64,000 bases of DNA, taken from the NCBI GenBank assembly GCA_027625915.1, contig JANTQA010000042.1, positions 4,414,001-4,478,000 of the forward strand, written 5' to 3'. The position numbers were made by a program, and so were the translations under genes. Origin of the DNA: Anaeramoeba flamelloides. Taxonomy: Eukaryota; Metamonada; Anaeramoebidae. This document shows, piece by piece, positions 23,401-36,165 of this stretch; positions within the stretch are counted from its first letter, which is position 1; each line of letters starts with the position of its first letter. Under the pieces are notes generated by a model. It worked only from the letters and a program-made list of their open reading frames with translations, made no database searches and had not been told where the DNA came from.

Positions 23401-24693
23401 AAAATTAAATCTTAATACAAGGAAACAATATCCACCAGATCTCTCATAATACAAGATAACCGTTCTAGATAGATTTAAAATGATTTTAAATCGTCACTAC
23501 TGGCATTTGAATCGTGTTGTGTCTTATTAAATCTTCCATTTATTTAATGTTTACCCCTTCCAACTTAAAAAAAAAAGTAAAAAGAAAAAAATAAATAAAA
23601 ATTATTATTACTTCCTGAAATGAATATGAAGTTTATCTCATAAACTTTCATTGATTTTAAAATATATGATAGTTAACTCTTATGTTATTAACTAAGAAAA
23701 TTTTCTACACATAAGATCATTCTGTTTTATTTTGTTTCATTGTATATAATTTTGTGTTTTTTTAGGTTATTTAAAATATTTTATTGTGATCACAAAATTA
23801 ATAATTTTTATAGTTTTCAGAATCAGAAATTTTGTTAATTTATTCTAATATTTTTGATTAATTTTCAATCCTGTTTTTTTTTTTTTTTCCTTTAATTTTT
23901 AATTTCTTTCTAACAATAAAGAGACGAGTATGCAATACAAGAAGACAAAATTAGAAACCAATCAAACAACTTCAACAACCGCAGAGGAGGAAGCAGGGGT
24001 ATTAACATGGATGGTGAAAGACATTTTTATCTTGCAGAATTTCCAAATAGACAAGTGAACGTAACAATTATGAATGAAAAATCAATGTTAGATTTTTCAA
24101 ATCAGTTGGGAATTTTTGAAGGTGATTCGGATGAAATCCGTAACCAAAAATCTATGCCCCCTTGGTTAAAAGATAGTTATCAGATATCTACTCTTCAAAA
24201 ACAAAAAATAGATTTGTTAGATTTAAAAAAATTTGGATATATGGCTAATGAAAAAGACGAAGAAAAATTAGTTCGTAAAAGAATTAAAAAAAGAAAAGAG
24301 AAAAATAAAGAAATTTCTTCCATCAAATCTTTTTCAAATTTTTTACAAGAACAAAATAAAACTCACAAAAAAAGAAGAACAAAACTTATTAACAATGTCA
24401 GTCAAAGCAATACTGAAAACGTTCAGTTAATGAGTCAAAATATTATTATTGAAAAAGATAATCAGCAACAACAACAAGAACAAGACCAAGAAATGGTAGA
24501 AGAGCCCGACCAATCCTCCATAAATAATGTAACAACACTCGTAAACGGCAAATCCGTTCCCGTTATTGATATTACTGATGAATTAATAGAGCAAATGACA
24601 GAAAAAGAATTTTTGGATTATTATGAATTGGTGAAAAAAATTAGAGACAAAAAATTAAATTTAATATTCTTATCAAATCAAGATGAATTTTAA
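17497..24693 (+). CDS. TFIIE alpha subunit; exons 17497-17594, 17697-about 18250, about 23922-24693
   Basis: General transcription factor TFIIE large subunit, which helps recruit and regulate TFIIH at RNA polymerase II promoters. Exon 1 (MADIVREIVKFVARAFYED) and exon 2 join across a 102-bp intron (GTAACA..CAAAG) to give a winged helix that aligns without gaps to human (LDTLLVKN / LDILIRNS, then LLKINHKKIRKEL / LLKFDRKQLRSVL). The zinc ribbon is present as C136-x2-C139 and C161-x2-C164 (CTKC, CEYC). The last exon has the conserved central motif (VNVTIMNEKSM..PPWLKDS; human VVINMDD..RPIWLRES) and the C-terminal motif VNGKSVPVIDITDELIEQMT (human VAGRPFSYSEV..ELVAQMT). The middle junction is unresolved: donors at about 18236, 18241 or 18253 and acceptors at 23921 or 23923 give compatible phases, and a small exon near 18344 is possible. 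The halves are about 5.7 kb apart, and that gap is full of repeats. Confidence 0.85.
19376..19710. repeat. Degenerate repeat units, left block
   Basis: Contains hairpin-forming pairs such as TTCAAAAGAATT..ATTCTTTTAAATTTTG and several forward and inverted copies of a TAGGTTTTCTTGAGTTTTCT-like sequence. The same units recur at 21626-22230 on the far side of the LINE fragment. Confidence 0.6.
19779..20126 (+). mobile_element. LINE fragment: C-terminal zinc motif of a reverse transcriptase ORF
   Basis: A 115-codon ORF with CPLCSKYEQKEIIENIDHF and FLWVCPSYEKDR, the CxxC..H..C arrangement (zf-RVT type) found at the C-terminus of many non-LTR retrotransposon ORF2 proteins. It ends at a stop followed by GAGTGTAATCTACACTTCTT and an A-rich tail (about 20140-20160). 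It is 5'-truncated: no polymerase core is present. It sits in the large TFIIE-alpha intron. Confidence 0.75.
21289..21463 (+). mobile_element. Second LINE C-terminal fragment
   Basis: A 58-codon open stretch with NTHNHIIFDCLSFSQKLQKR, resembling the H..F-x-C part of the same RT-associated zinc motif, ending at a stop. The CxxC half is not recognisable, so it is an older or differently truncated copy. No ATG. Confidence 0.5.
21626..22230. repeat. Degenerate repeat units, right block
   Basis: Units begin near 21626, 21928 and 22115, each with an AATTCAAAAGAAT..ATTCTTTTGAAATTTTG foldback followed by GCAAAAGCTAA and a TTTTCTTCAAGAATTC or similar stretch. The spacing of the first two is about 300 bp. 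Homologous to 19376-19710. Confidence 0.6.
22363..22904. mobile_element. MITE, family B copy A (542 bp)
   Basis: TA-flanked; the ends are diverged inverted repeats (left ..AAAAATTTTAACACACC, right GTGTGGAAAATTTTGAATTT). The interior (GATCGATCAAATGGTTAGAT, GAGTTCTTCTATTTG) matches 27353-27877 and 61319-61697. No coding capacity. Confidence 0.6.
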
Positions 24694-24972
24694 ATTAAAT
24701 ATATTTTTCGTTTTTTACCATCTGAATTAAAGTTAGATTTTTTTTGTTTTTTATAATACTTTAATTTGATTTACTTTTTATAATTTAAATATTTATTAAA
24801 GGTATGTGAAACTTTTTTTTATAAAATTTGAAAAATACATTCTTTTGTTTCAAATTTATCCTTTAAAAAAAGTAAAATCAGATCTTCATTAACATTCTTA
24901 GTTTTAGTGAATATTATATTTTTTACTTTTTATATTTGGTTTAGATTGATTTCTATTTATGGAGATTCAATA

Positions 24973-26228
24973 GAGGTTTTGATGATAACATATATTATCA
25001 TGATACTAACAATAAAATCGCAATAGATATTAACAATAAAATCGCCATAGTATTAAAAAATCGCGATTAGACCAACTTTATCGCGATACTCAACATTCTC
25101 GCGATATTCACATTATCACGAAAAAATGAAAAATTATTTTTTTGAAATCACCTTAAAAAAAATCTCTAGACTTTTACAACACTTTCCCCTTTAATAAATG
25201 TTTGAAAGTGTTTGTAAGTGTTGTGAATTATCTTCAAGTGTTTGAAAGTTTTGAAAGACAGAAAACTTTTATAAAGGGAATGAGTTTGGTTAGTAGTGAA
25301 AACACAAAATTTTTTTCTTTTCATTTTTTTTTTTAACAAAATATAAAATCTCAAACAAATTTTATGATCAAACTAATAATTACCCATTCCAACAATACAC
25401 TTGAATATAAGATAGATGTGTTTTCTTACCATGGAGTAGTTACATTCACAATTTTAAATAACCAAAAAGAATAAAGAATAATTTGACTTCTTATTGGTGA
25501 TCGGTCAAACAATAACCTCTAAGCTCAAATGTGTTTTCTGTCCAATATCAAGATACTCAAATAAGAAAAAGAACAAGAAGATAAATCTATTAAAAATCTT
25601 AATAATATGTGATCATCTGGCAAGGATGTTGTGAAAGCTTTTGAAAAGTTTGTCAACCCCTTTTAGCTTTCAGAGATTATTGAAAATGTTTTATCCCAAG
25701 AACACATTCTTTAAAGAACAGATAAAGGGTTGGTTGTTTTGGAAGGTCTTTTATTCAACTCAATTTACAACACCACGATTAACTGAAAAAATATTTATTT
25801 CTCTTTTAGTTCTTATTGTTGTTGATGTTAAAGGATAGATAGGTTTGCCAACCAAATAAAATGAAAATACAATAAAACTCTTTGATCTGAACATTGATTG
25901 GATCAAGTATCTTTTTTGTTATTGTTTCAAAGAATGAATTTTATTTCACCTAATCTATTTTTTGATCAAAAAAAATTTTTTTGTAAAAATATTTCACAAT
26001 TAGCCCAAAACTCATCAACTATTTTATTGTAATTACTTTTTAATCGCAATATTTTGGCATTTTTTGTGATTTTATAATAATTATCGTGATTTTATAGAAT
26101 ACTGCGATTTGTTATATTATCGCGATAATTATGAATATCGCGATTTTCTGATATATCTCGATATGATGGAAATTATCACGATTTTTCTAACTTTATGGTG
26201 AATATTAGCATGTTATCATCAAAAACTC
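24973..26228. mobile_element. 1.26-kb TA-flanked element with TCGCGATA-rich subterminal zones
   Basis: Left end GAGGTTTTGATGATAACAT, right end its near-inverse (ATGTTATCATCAAAAACTC), each followed outward by TA. Just inside both ends are clusters of AATCGC, TATCGCGATA and related half-palindromes (about 25015-25125 and 26035-26185), which stand out in this AT-rich DNA. The middle (25150-25990) has no transposase. A non-autonomous mariner-like element with repeated candidate binding sites is the simplest reading. Confidence 0.7.
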
Positions 26229-26539
26229 TAATTTATCGTTTTATGAATTGTTAAAAACTAATAAGTTAATTATTGGTTAAAATCAGATCATTTTATTCTG
26301 ATTTTGTTGTGATATTTTAGAAATATTTCATTTTTTTTTTTTTTTTTTGAATCTGTACATAATGTAACAGATATTATCTATTAAATAGATTTCGCAACCT
26401 TACTTTTTCGAAAATAAGAAGAACATTAATTTTTTCTTTTTGTTGTTTTGAAGAAATTAAAAAAAGAAGAAATTATGAAACAATAAATATTGATTTCTTA
26501 TTGAAAAAATATTCTTTTTTAATTAAATTATGATCATTT

Positions 26540-26730
26540 AAGATCTGCAACATCGAAAATGGAAAAACGATTATCTTATATTCGATGTAAGGTTCGTGCT
26601 CTTTTGATTCCGAGTTGATAAATCTTCATCTTCATACCAATTTTAATAGGGGTAAAAAGGCAAACAGTTTTTGTGAAGGTATTTATTGATTTTTTCCGAA
26701 ATCCAAATATGATTTATAGGATACAAGACC
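26540..26730. repeat. Diverged relative of the 39.6-kb foldback arm
   Basis: Shares in order GATTATCTT.TATT, a GGTT..TTTTGATTCCGAG-like segment, AAAAAGGC, TTTTGTGA and TTTTTTCCGAAATCCA with 39641-39823. Only one arm was recognised. Confidence 0.4.
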
Positions 26731-27352
26731 AATAAGATGGTCTATATGTAGATAAAAAAGTGTGGTATTCGAGGTTGTCAATTGAAAGCTTTCAAAAGAT
26801 TTTGTTTTATTTTGAGCTTTTAAAAGGGAATTTTTTATGTAATTGGGTAAAAGAGAAATGAATATTTCAGTTGACAACAAAAATATAAAAATTTATCATT
26901 GTAGTTTGAGAAAAAAAAATGAAATAAGGGAAAAAAGTTAAAACAAGTTTAAGAATGGAAAACTAAAACATCAGTGTAAATATTGAATATTCAAAAAAGA
27001 GAGTTTAGAAAATTTTCGGGAAAATAAAGAGTTCCAGAAAATTATCCAAATTTTGGTCATAGTAAATATACTATCTGATTATCTTAATAGACTAATAATA
27101 ATTTTAATCAACAAATTATTTAGAGAATACCAATCTATCAATTTTTTTTTAAAAAAAATCATTTTATTTTTTTTAGAGATTTTTACTTTTTTTAAATATT
27201 ATTTCGAAAATTTTTGAAAGTAAAATTAAAGATTTTTCCCAATTTTTTACATTGTGTTTTTTGTTTTTTTTTTTCAAAATTGAAAAATACAGATAATTTT
27301 TCAGAGTTTATTTCCATTTACAAGCCAACAAAATATTAAGAATTTATATCTA

Positions 27353-27877
27353 AACCACCATTCCAAAAATTTGGACACACCCAAATTCAAAAATTGGCAA
27401 AAAAAACCCAATTTATTGTATTTTTCCAAACCTAATATAAAACAACATTTAAGTAACCCAGTATTAATTTTTTAATAAGTAATCATTTTAATTCAAATAA
27501 AAGAAAAAAATATAAAACTCAAAAATCAAAATCAGGTATGTACAAAATTATGAAACGAGCTGAACAAAAAATGTATTGGAAAATTGTTGAAATTTCACCA
27601 ACAATTGTTGATCGATCAAATGTTAAGATACTATCTACTGATTGTATGTTGTTTTTCAATTTAATAAAGTCAACGCTAACCTTCTATCAACCATTAAAAA
27701 AATTCCAGATTTAAGGAAATAGATTACATAACTGCAAAAAAGGAAATGAAAACAAAACAAAAAAGACAAAAAATGAAATAGTTTGTAAAATCAAAATTCT
27801 TTCCAAATTGAATTTAAAGTGCAGTAATGATGTTCTTTCAACTGATTAAACTGTGTCCAAATTTTTGGAATCTAGTT
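27353..27877. mobile_element. MITE, family B copy B (525 bp)
   Basis: TA-flanked with clear terminal inverted repeats: ATTCCAAAAATTTGGACACA at the left and its complement TGTGTCCAAATTTTTGGAAT at the right. The tips resemble Tc1/mariner termini, which often contain GTGTCCAAA. No ORF. It lies about 370 bp upstream of the Rab2 start. Confidence 0.8.
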
Positions 27878-28219
27878 TAATTAAATTAAAATTCGAAAAA
27901 AATCATTTTAAATAACAAAAAATATGAAAGAATTTTTTTGGTAATTTTTTATCTCCTTAGTGTTACTTTTCCCCAGGAAAGTGGACAGTAAAGAGTTTTC
28001 ATCAATAAGGGTAATGTATCTGTACTCCTTAAGTTGATAAAATTTTTGACTTTACAATTTTTTAATCTTTAAATTCCCTAAATTGTACAAAGGCTTTTGT
28101 AAATTATTACCTTGGGAACACTTACGTTTCGTAATGTTATTTAAACACAAAAAATAGAAATTTAACCAAATATCAAGATTTACCAAAGAATTTCTCCTTC
28201 ATTTTCTAATTATTTTTAA

Positions 28220-30144
<1,925 letters not shown>

Positions 30145-30560
30145 AAATGGAAAAAAAAGTTAAACAAGATTTTTATTTGGGAACCCAACCCAACCTGAAA
30201 ATTCAAGTTAAGATCAATTAATAAAAGAAAAAATAAATGATTAGAGAAAATGGAGGATTCAACACAATGCCATTTTTTTTAATACTATCTTTTAGTGATG
30301 AGTTTTTCTTTGATTGATCTTTTCATTAAAAATTTGTTGGAAAAATTGACTATTTTTGAGGATCTCCAAAACAACTCATCGGGTTTGGATAAGAAATTAG
30401 ATTTAAATTGTGTTTGTTGGTTTGATTAAAAAACGATATAATGGGTTATTATTTGCAGTTAATTTATTTCTTCTTTAAATTGATTTTACTTTTTGATTTT
30501 CATTTGGTTCTATTAATGTTACCAATTAAAAATTAATTGAACTTTTTTTCCCTTTTTCCC
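30145..30560. mobile_element. MITE, family E copy 2
   Basis: Homologous along its length to 5836-6233 (for example TTTTTCTTTGATTGATC, AAAATTTGTT, TTAGATTTAAATTGT, ATTGATTTTACTTTT, CCAATTAAAAATT). Inverted ends contain GGAAAAAAAAGTTAA and GAACTTTTTTTCC. The limits are approximate. Confidence 0.55.
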
Positions 30561-30987
30561 TTTTTTTCCAGAACTGTTAGTTGAAAATAATTTTTGTTGG
30601 TTAAGGTGTTGTACTTGAATCTTTATCTAGCCTAAAATATGAATGGTCTTTCAATAAAAAAAATTCAAAAAAAGAAAGACGGAAAAACAAAAAAGGAAAA
30701 AGGAAAAATATTCAAACTTAAGAAAAATTACTTTTTTTAGTTGACACCAGAACAAACAATAAAAAGAACTACTCAAATGAAAATAGATCCAGAATTTCAA
30801 TTTATTTTTACTACGAAATTTATGAAAAAATAACGGGCAAAAAGAAGATGGAGTGATCACTTTTTTTCACAATTAGAATTCCTAATATTAAAATAAAAAA
30901 AAACGATAACCCGATCCCAATATATATGCGATTCAACATACCACCAGAAATTTATGTGATAAATCAATCAAAAATAATTATTGAATA

Positions 30988-31313
30988 CAGTCCTGTGCCA
31001 TTTTAAGGCACAGAAAAAATCAAGAAATAAGGCACAAAAAAATCAAAATAAGGCACAAATTTTTGTTCACTTTCGGGCACAAATTTTTGATTTAAGGCAC
31101 TTTCCCGATTTCAAGATATAATTTCACCGAATTATTACAGAGTTAGTTAGAGTGTTTTCTTCAATATATATAGAATATTACATTATAAGTAATCTTGGAA
31201 ATTTAGACAGAATAATTGTGCCTTATTTTGGCCACTTTGGTTTTGTGCCTTAATTGGATTTTTTTGTGCCTTATTTCTTGATTTTTCCTGTGCCTTAAAA
31301 AGGAACAGGACTG
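30988..31313. mobile_element. MITE, CAGTC/GGCACA family copy 1 (326 bp)
   Basis: TA-flanked; perfect tips CAGTCCTG and CAGGACTG. Both arms carry several spaced copies of AAGGCACA (TGTGCCTT in the other arm), giving a strong foldback. Three relatives lie at 35906, 38609 and 60211. Tips and TA target are Tc1/mariner-like. Confidence 0.85.
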
Positions 31314-31370
31314 TAAAAACAACCAAACAAGATGTATAAATGTTCCCCTATTCAATTTTAAATAACTGTA

Positions 31371-31715
31371 CAGCTGTCCCAATCCTATCGCAAAAATTTA
31401 TCAGACATACAAATTGATTTTCTATAATAACATTTTATCATGTATGATAAGCATAAAATGCTTACAGCAGTTACTACCCTATCGTGAATTTTATAAGATA
31501 TAGAAATTGTTTTTCTATTAATAAAATTTTATACTTGTATAACAAACCGTACAGCTGTTCCAACCCAACTGAAAAAAAAAAATATAAGACATAGAAATTG
31601 ATTCTCTATTACATAATTGTGTTTCATGAAATAGAAAATCCAACCCGTCTCATATCATGATAAAGAAATTCCAACTTCTATCACATGGTGATAGAAAAAA
31701 AAATTTAATCCAAAA
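31371..31715. repeat. Left TIR, built of about 90-bp units
   Basis: At least three successive related units begin near 31371, 31464 and 31553, each with CAGCTGT or CAGCAGT, then CCAAYCC or CTACCC, an ATAAGACATA/ATCAGACATA block, TTGATTNTCTAT and a TTTTAT tail. A fainter fourth part (CCAACTTCTATCACATG) runs to about 31690. Inverted counterparts lie at 36655-37286. Confidence 0.75.
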
Positions 31716-31984
31716 AAAAATGTTAAATTTTGAAATTTTCAAAAAATACATTTACTGATCTTTCTTTTTTTTCAAAATTTTCAAAAAAAAAGAAAATATT
31801 CAGGAGTTTTTAACTTTATATTTTTTTATGAAAATATTCCTTTAATTCTGGTGACTTTAATGATTAAAATATGACTTTTATGGGAAAAATGAATAAACAA
31901 AATAACAAATAAAAATAGAAAACGAAGTTAAAACTTCGCACTAAGTTAAAGATAAAATTTTATTTTATTTTTTTTATTTTGATT

Positions 31985-33120
31985 TTATTTTATTAAAAAA
32001 ATATGCTTGATAAAATTGAAAATAGTGTTATTTTCATTAAAATCAAAAATACTTTGTAAAATAGAATTCCTAGGTGAAATCCCCCAAGTATCCCGGTGAT
32101 TTTTTAAAACCTGTTTTAATGTCCCGAAAACCATTTCAATAGGATTTAGGTCTGGGCTATATACAGGCATATATATGATGTGGCTTTGAAATTCTGAAAA
32201 ATAGTCAGTTATCCATGTTTCACACCATTTATGGATACTGTGGTTATCCATTACAATAACCAATTTTTCATTATTTTTTTGAATTAAGGGTAGTACCTTT
32301 CTTAACATAAATTCAGCATGGTCAACCCCCTTTGTAGTATGATCAATTAGACTAATTTCTTCTATCACAGATGAATTAATCAAACAAAACATATTCCATT
32401 TGGGGTTGATTCGATTTTTGTCTGATTTTGTGGGCCTTTTACCAACAAGACTCCAACCATCATCTCGTCGATTTCTCTTGAAACCAGTTTCATCCATAAA
32501 ATGAATATTCTGAATCCCCAAAGTTATTAATAGCTTGAGAAATCAACCGAAAAAATAAAATTCTTTCTTCAAAATTATTGTTCCTAAATCTATTGGGATT
32601 ATGATATAAAATTTTTTTTTGACCATTTTTTATATTTGGTCAAATAGTTATAAATGGTTGAAGTACTTATTGAAATTTGATTTTCTTTTAATAAACGTTC
32701 TTTAATTTCAACTAAGTATTGACTACAATCTTGTTCCAATTTCGCAATAATTAGATTACTCAACCTTTGAATTTCTTGACTTTTTTCAAAAGTTAAATAT
32801 TGTCGAAAATTTGAAGATTTATATTTAATTAAAATTAAAAAACCTTTATAAAAAATATTACCAATTTTTTTTGGTTATTCCAGCTTTCAACACCCATTTT
32901 CTTATAAAAATGGTTTAATACAAAAATCATATCTTTTTTCATTTTTTGTAACATAGGCATTTGACACTTTGTTGAGCTTGGCAATTTCATTTTGATTTTT
33001 AAAATTTGATTTTTCAATCATAAATTCTAAAGTATCAACAAGAACCCTAGATACAATTTCAAACGAATATCTCCTACCGTCTTCATAAACACCAAAAAAT
33101 TTGTTCATTTTTTTCATCTT
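31985..33120 (-). pseudogene. DDE transposase, Tc1/mariner-IS630 superfamily (frame-disrupted)
   Basis: The C-terminal 178-codon ORF (31985-32521) has the DDE triad context: HFMDETGFKRN, VIVMDNHSIHK and YSPDLNPIEMVFGTLK. By hand count there are 36 residues between the second D and E, as in DD36E-type Tc1/mariner families. The piece upstream (32522-32830) reads in other frames as YLVEIKERLLKE and STSTIYNYL, the usual second helix-turn-helix of this superfamily. The piece at 32902-33141 has NQNEIAKLNKVSNAYV, an HTH-like first DNA-binding motif. At least two frame changes separate these parts. The enzyme would cut at TA dinucleotides, matching the element's flanks. Confidence 0.8.
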
Positions 33121-33785
33121 AGGTAAAAAAGTTAATTTCAAAAAGTTTAAAATATGAAGAAATAGAACTATATTAAATAAAATTAGGGGTTTTAAATTTA
33201 AAGAGGAAAAAGTAAAAAAATACCTTTTGAAAATTTTACTCTATTTTTTTAAAAATAAATGATTTTTTTAATTTGTTTTAACCCTGAAAAATTCTTTTTT
33301 GAATACAAACACTCTGGATCAAAAAGTTAAAACGACAAATGAAACACTTTTTTCTAGACTTATTAATTTTTATTATTTTTTTTTCATATTCTAATCATTG
33401 GAATTTCAACTATTCCAATCAAAAATATTCAAAGACGATGTTTAATAAAAACTCGTTAATTTTTTGTTGTTTTATTATGAATGAAAGAAGAAAAAAAAAC
33501 ATTTTTTTTGTGAGGCTCTTTCTATATTTTCAAACTTTTATTAAAATTTAAAGGTTTTTTCAATTTTTGATTGAATGTGATTTGCTTTATTTTATCCCCA
33601 AAAAAGTTAGACAAAAAAATTTAAAATATTTTTTAAAAAAAGTAATTTTAAAACTAATACTTTTTGATTCTTTTTTGATTCTTGGCCGGGATTGATCCTT
33701 TCAGTCAAGTTTAATTATCTTGAATTTACTTTTGAAATAAAATTATATATTATTTTCATTTATTTTTTCATTCTATTTTTATCAA
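33121..33785. other. Central spacer between the divergent transposon genes
   Basis: AT-rich, probably a bidirectional promoter region. A 70-codon ORF at 33339-33551 is F/I/N-rich and not recognised. Confidence 0.4.
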
Positions 33786-36165
33786 TGACAAATCATAATA
33801 ATTCCCAAAGTATACCCGAAGAAACAGAAGATCACCATTTATTTGATCTTGAGCCCCCTGTTAATGGCCAGGTAACAGAGCAGACACAAAATTTAAAATC
33901 AAATACAAAAAATATTCCAAAAAAATCCGAAAAATTACTGGGGATTTTGAAACCGGAATTGGAACCAATCAGAACTCACAAAAAGACCAAGAACCTATTA
34001 GATCTACCCAAAGTAATCAAATATATATACCAAAACCTAATAGACACGACTCAAAAATTTCACAAAAAAAATAATTTTCTAACAAATAAACAAAATTCAC
34101 AAGAAACTTTTCCGGAAAAACAAACCATAGAAGATAAATCATTAGATACTACATATAATGATTCTACAAATAATTCTTCCCAATCAAAAAAAAACAAAAC
34201 AAAGAAATCCCCTAAATGAAATAAAAGCCTTTCCAAATTTGCAGAGTGGTGAAACACAAATGAGAGATAATCAATCAAACAATCTGCGCTCTTTGGGGTC
34301 AACATTATTAAATCACATACCAGAAGAAAAAGAATCACTTGAAGATGATTTTTTCCTTCAAATTACAAATTAAAATTAGACCTAGATGAAAAAAAAGAAA
34401 TTATCAAACTAAAAAACGAGTTATTACGGTATGGGTTTTTGTTCAAAAAGGAAGAAGATAAATTATCATCTTTTATCGATTTACTTGTTGATTTGGAATA
34501 TCTACCAAAGGGGAATGAAGATTTTCCAATTAAAAAAATGACAAAAAATTTTTATTTAATTAACCAGTGTCATAATGGACGAATACATGTATAAGATGTT
34601 TAATGGTGAAGAAACAATAGACTTGTGTGAGACTTTAAGATTGCATTTTTTGGTAAATTATAGGATAAATAAAAAAAGAAGAAAACCAAATTTGGAAAAT
34701 CGTCAAAAACTGAGGAAAACAAACAAACCACTTTCACAAAAACCATCAACATTTACTAATTTGGATTTTATTCCAACACTACAAGGAAACGAGAAAAGAA
34801 TTAACATTTTAAATGTTAGTGATGCACCACAAAACATCACAAGTTCGTCTGAAAACAAAATTTTACCAAAAGAAAAGAAAAAAAAAAAAAAAAAAACCAA
34901 AAAAAAAAAAAATTCATAAGATTCAAACAAAAAATTTTTTTTTCACTAGATCCGCCAAAAAAAAAATCGATTTAAAATCGCAAAAAAAAAAATTTCGATT
35001 TCTGATCCACGTACAAAAAAATTTTTTTAAACCCAAAAATTCGCAAAATCATCATCTTTTTCATCTTCGAAATCAGATTCATCATCCCAATCATCATATA
35101 TAACTTATCCACCTCAAATTTGCCTGAATACGCATTATATATAACCAATATTTCAAGTTCTGAGGAATCAAATACTGAGAAAAAAAAAGTAAAAAAAAAA
35201 CTCAAAAATCAAAAAAAATAATAATAATAAGAAAAAAAACAATAAGAAAAAAAAGTCTAATTCAAAAAATAAATCAAAAAGAGCAATAATTCAAATTAAC
35301 CCAAAAGATAATTGTCCATTCTGTTTAAAACCAAAAGATGGACCCCAACACCCATTTGATTGTGATTATTTAAAGGATTTAATTCATACTAAAATTCAAA
35401 AAAGAAAATTCAAAAATTGTCTAGTTAGATTAAGGATATCGAGTTGTAAACAGGGGAAAGATTTTATTAATATATTTATTGAGAATAGTAAATGCCACGA
35501 GAATAAAATTATAAACATTTATTTAAATAATGGGAAAGAGATGAATAATTCAAACACTAGAGTTGGTGTACAGGGGAGACAGAATCGATATGATAATTTA
35601 AGAACTATGATGAACAATAACCAAAATAATCTCAATTTAAGAAAAAAATTAAATCCAAATAATCCAGAATCAATATTTTATTCAGATGAAGAAACCAAAA
35701 ACTGAAAAATGTAAAAAAACTACTCAGGAAACTTCTTTTTAAAAAACTTTAACTATCTCACAATCAAACATCCAATTATCTTCTGAAATCAACAACTTAA
35801 TAAATATATATGTTGAAATTATATTTACTAAAGCTCAAAAATCAGACCTTTGGGAAGTTAATCAATATTTATATGATTTACATTCAAATGAAATTGATAT
35901 CGATACAGTCAGTTTCACTTTTAAGGCACAAACTTTCAACGAAATTTAAGGCACAAAAAAATCTCAAATTAAGGCACATTTTTTGGAAATTGTTTTTTTT
36001 ACAATTTATTTTACTAGAATTTGAATTTTGTGCCTTAATTTGAGATTTTTTTTGTGCCTTAAATTTCGTAGAAAGTTTGTGTCTTAAAAGTGAAACTGAC
36101 TGTATTAACTCTCAAAATTTCATTAGACTAAAAAGAAAGGTAAAAAAATGCCTAATGGATAACTG
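33786..36165 (+). pseudogene. Second gene of the transposon; zinc-knuckle-like protein (frame-disrupted)
   Basis: A series of overlapping or adjacent open stretches in changing frames with consistent hydrophilic coding character. 33786-34219 (MTNHNNSQSIPEETEDHH) is N/Q/K-rich. 34375-34590 contains DLDEKKEIIKLKNELLRYGF. 34575-34919 is basic. 35290-35706 has CPFCLKPKDGPQHPFDC, a CxxC..H..C zinc-knuckle-like motif. 35758-36165 has KAQKSDLWEVNQYLYDLHS and is interrupted by the MITE at 35906-36102. Changes often fall next to A runs, so some may be assembly errors. No family was recognised. An accessory protein for transposition or DNA binding is one possibility. Confidence 0.5.
35906..36102. mobile_element. 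MITE, CAGTC/GGCACA family copy 2 (197 bp), nested
   Basis: TA-flanked, tips CAGTCAGTTTC and GAAACTGACTG, with AAGGCACA blocks in both arms. The flanking sequence is coding-like on both sides in compatible frame, so it inserted into the transposon's second gene after that gene existed. Confidence 0.85.

Larger units (their letters stand above)
18254..23921. other. 5.7-kb repeat-filled intron (or interruption) of TFIIE-alpha
   Basis: Flanked by the zinc-ribbon exon and the C-terminal exon of the same recognisable protein. It contains two LINE 3'-end fragments, a degenerate repeat array and a 542-bp MITE. The 3' end has a good pyrimidine tract and CTAAC branch-like sequence just before AAAG. 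Nothing else coding was seen. Confidence 0.65.

Noticed and set aside
30988-31313. CRISPR-like or direct-repeat array based on recurring GGCACA
   Set aside because: The motifs occur in inverted arms of a TA-flanked MITE and do not form an array of equal spacers; the host is eukaryotic.
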